Shown: in pieces, positions 5,198-6,103 of the stretch
How the letters are laid out: each line of letters opens with the position of its first letter
How positions within the stretch are numbered: position 1 is the stretch's first letter
From: Thermoplasmata archaeon
Lineage (GTDB): Archaea; Thermoplasmatota; E2; UBA202; JdFR-43
Assembly: GCA_021163175.1 (NCBI GenBank)
Contig: JAGGXG010000095.1
Span: 1 to 6,103, forward strand
DNA length: 6,103 bases
Direction: 5' to 3'
Notes under the pieces: generated by a model
What the model was told of the DNA's origin: nothing
The model's input: the letters and a program-made list of their open reading frames with translations, nothing else
The model's database searches: none
Translations under genes and position numbers: made by a program

Positions 5198-6103
5198 TTT
5201 TATAGAAGAAATTATAGAAGAAGTCAAGAAAGGAAGGATAAAAAATAAGGAAGAGCTGCTAAGTTTTAAGAAGAAGCTTGCCAAAAAATACGGACTTAAA
5301 AAAATTCCTCAGGATTCAGAAATTTTGCGTTTTACAGATGATGAGAGAGTGAAAGCAATTTTAACAAGGAAGCCAGTCAGGACAATATCGGGAGTTGCTG
5401 TAATAGCAGTTATGACTTCTCCATATCCATGCCCTCATGGCAGATGTGTGCCATGTCCAGGAGGGCCGCCGTACTCGCCACAAAGCTATACTGGACGGGA
5501 GCCAGCTGCAATGCGGGCAAGCAGAAATAAATTTGATCCATATTTGCAAACGTTAGATAGAGTAAAACAACTCGAAACAATAGGGCATGCGGCAGATAAA
5601 ATAGATATAATTGTCATGGGAGGAACATTCCCAGCGAGAGATTTTTCATATCAGGAATGGTTTGTTAAGCGCATATATGATGCATTAAATGGTGAAGTAT
5701 CAAGTAGCCTGGAGGAAGCAAAGAAAAAAAATGAGGTGGCGAGGCACAGATGCATTGGTTTGACCATTGAAACTCGTCCAGATTGGTGTAGATTGCAACA
5801 TATTGATGAAATGTTGAAACTCGGGGCAACGAGAGTCGAGATAGGGGCGCAGATTCTGGATGATGAAGTGCTGCATGAGATGAAACGAGGGCACACAACA
5901 ATGGATACAATAATTGCTACAAGACTCGCCAAAGATGCTGGTTTAAAAGTTGCATATCATATAATGCCTGGGTTGTCAGGAAGTGATTTTGAAAAAGACA
6001 TAGAGTCATTCAAAAGAATGTTCAGAGACGAGAGATTTCGTCCTGACATGCTAAAAATTTATCCTACGCTCGTGGTTAAGCCATCCATACTATATGAAAT
6101 GTG
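5172..6103 (+). CDS. elp3: Elp3, radical-SAM tRNA wobble-uridine modifying enzyme (3' end beyond window)
   Basis: The first 310 residues of archaeal Elp3 are visible; the reading frame is open to the window end. Elp3 family enzymes use a radical-SAM domain and an acetyl-CoA-binding GNAT domain to add a carboxymethyl-type group at C5 of U34 in tRNA. Archaeal Elp3 can act without other Elongator subunits. Seen here: an N-terminal helical tRNA-binding region (DFIEEIIEEVKKG, ELLSFKKKLAKKYGL, SEILR); iron-sulfur cysteines C87, C92 and C95 in CPHGRCVPCPGG; MGGTFP at 149; TIETRPD at 198-204; VEIGAQ at 222-227; RGH at 239-241; PGLSGSD at 266-272; and KIYPT at 295-299. Family length is roughly 520-550 residues, so about 40% including the GNAT domain is missing only because the window ends. 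ATG 5172 is the sole in-frame ATG after an upstream stop (TGA at 5148). It lies inside the preceding gene and lacks a strong Shine-Dalgarno site, which fits translational coupling. Confidence 0.95.
   Translation, partial: MTSALPTHDFIEEIIEEVKKGRIKNKEELLSFKKKLAKKYGLKKIPQDSEILRFTDDERVKAILTRKPVRTISGVAVIAVMTSPYPCPHGRCVPCPGGPPYSPQSYTGREPAAMRASRNKFDPYLQTLDRVKQLETIGHAADKIDIIVMGGTFPARDFSYQEWFVKRIYDALNGEVSSSLEEAKKKNEVARHRCIGLTIETRPDWCRLQHIDEMLKLGATRVEIGAQILDDEVLHEMKRGHTTMDTIIATRLAKDAGLKVAYHIMPGLSGSDFEKDIESFKRMFRDERFRPDMLKIYPTLVVKPSILYEM

Noticed and set aside
4880..5200. Terminator or intergenic regulatory RNA between the genes
   Set aside because: There is no intergenic space: the genes overlap by 1 and 26 bases, and no hairpin plus T-run is seen.
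5361..5932. Several antisense open frames opposite elp3
   Set aside because: They lie wholly within a strongly conserved Elp3 coding region and have Cys/His/Trp-rich, unstructured translations.

Overview
The window looks like archaeal chromosomal DNA, most likely from a Thermoplasmatota-type or other euryarchaeal lineage. Three things point there: a PGF-CTERM surface-anchoring tail, a CX4CX2C-type archaeal Elp3, and AT-rich coding sequence dominated by ATA (Ile) and AGA (Arg) codons. The taxonomic call is an inference; no rRNA or other marker is present. All three genes lie on the + strand, are packed without intergenic space, and fill almost the whole window.

Positions 1-32 hold only a good Shine-Dalgarno sequence. 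Positions 33-4889 encode one giant secreted protein of 1618 residues. Its order is signal peptide, five PKD domains, a parallel beta-helix of about 870 residues of NosD/pectate-lyase type, three more PKD domains, and a PGF-CTERM tail for archaeosortase processing and lipid anchoring. It is Asn-rich and crowded with N-glycosylation sequons, as expected of an exported, glycosylated cell-surface adhesin or envelope protein. Its ligand cannot be read from the sequence.

At 4889-5197 a small charged coiled-coil protein of unknown function begins inside the stop codon of the giant gene (TAATG). From 5172 to the window end lies the N-terminal 310 residues of Elp3, the radical-SAM enzyme of wobble-uridine tRNA modification. 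It overlaps the small gene by 26 bp. Elp3 runs off the end of the window, so its C-terminal acetyltransferase domain is not visible.

The layout implies that the three genes can be co-transcribed and perhaps translationally coupled, but the surface protein and the tRNA-modification enzyme have no known functional link. The most informative oddities are a 47-bp perfect repeat between PKD modules 1 and 3, a run of about 20-residue beta-helix coils with vertically aligned cysteines, a sharp GC rise at the C-terminal PKD/anchor module, and the unknown coiled-coil gene wedged against elp3. I see no mobile element, CRISPR array, RNA gene or defence system.
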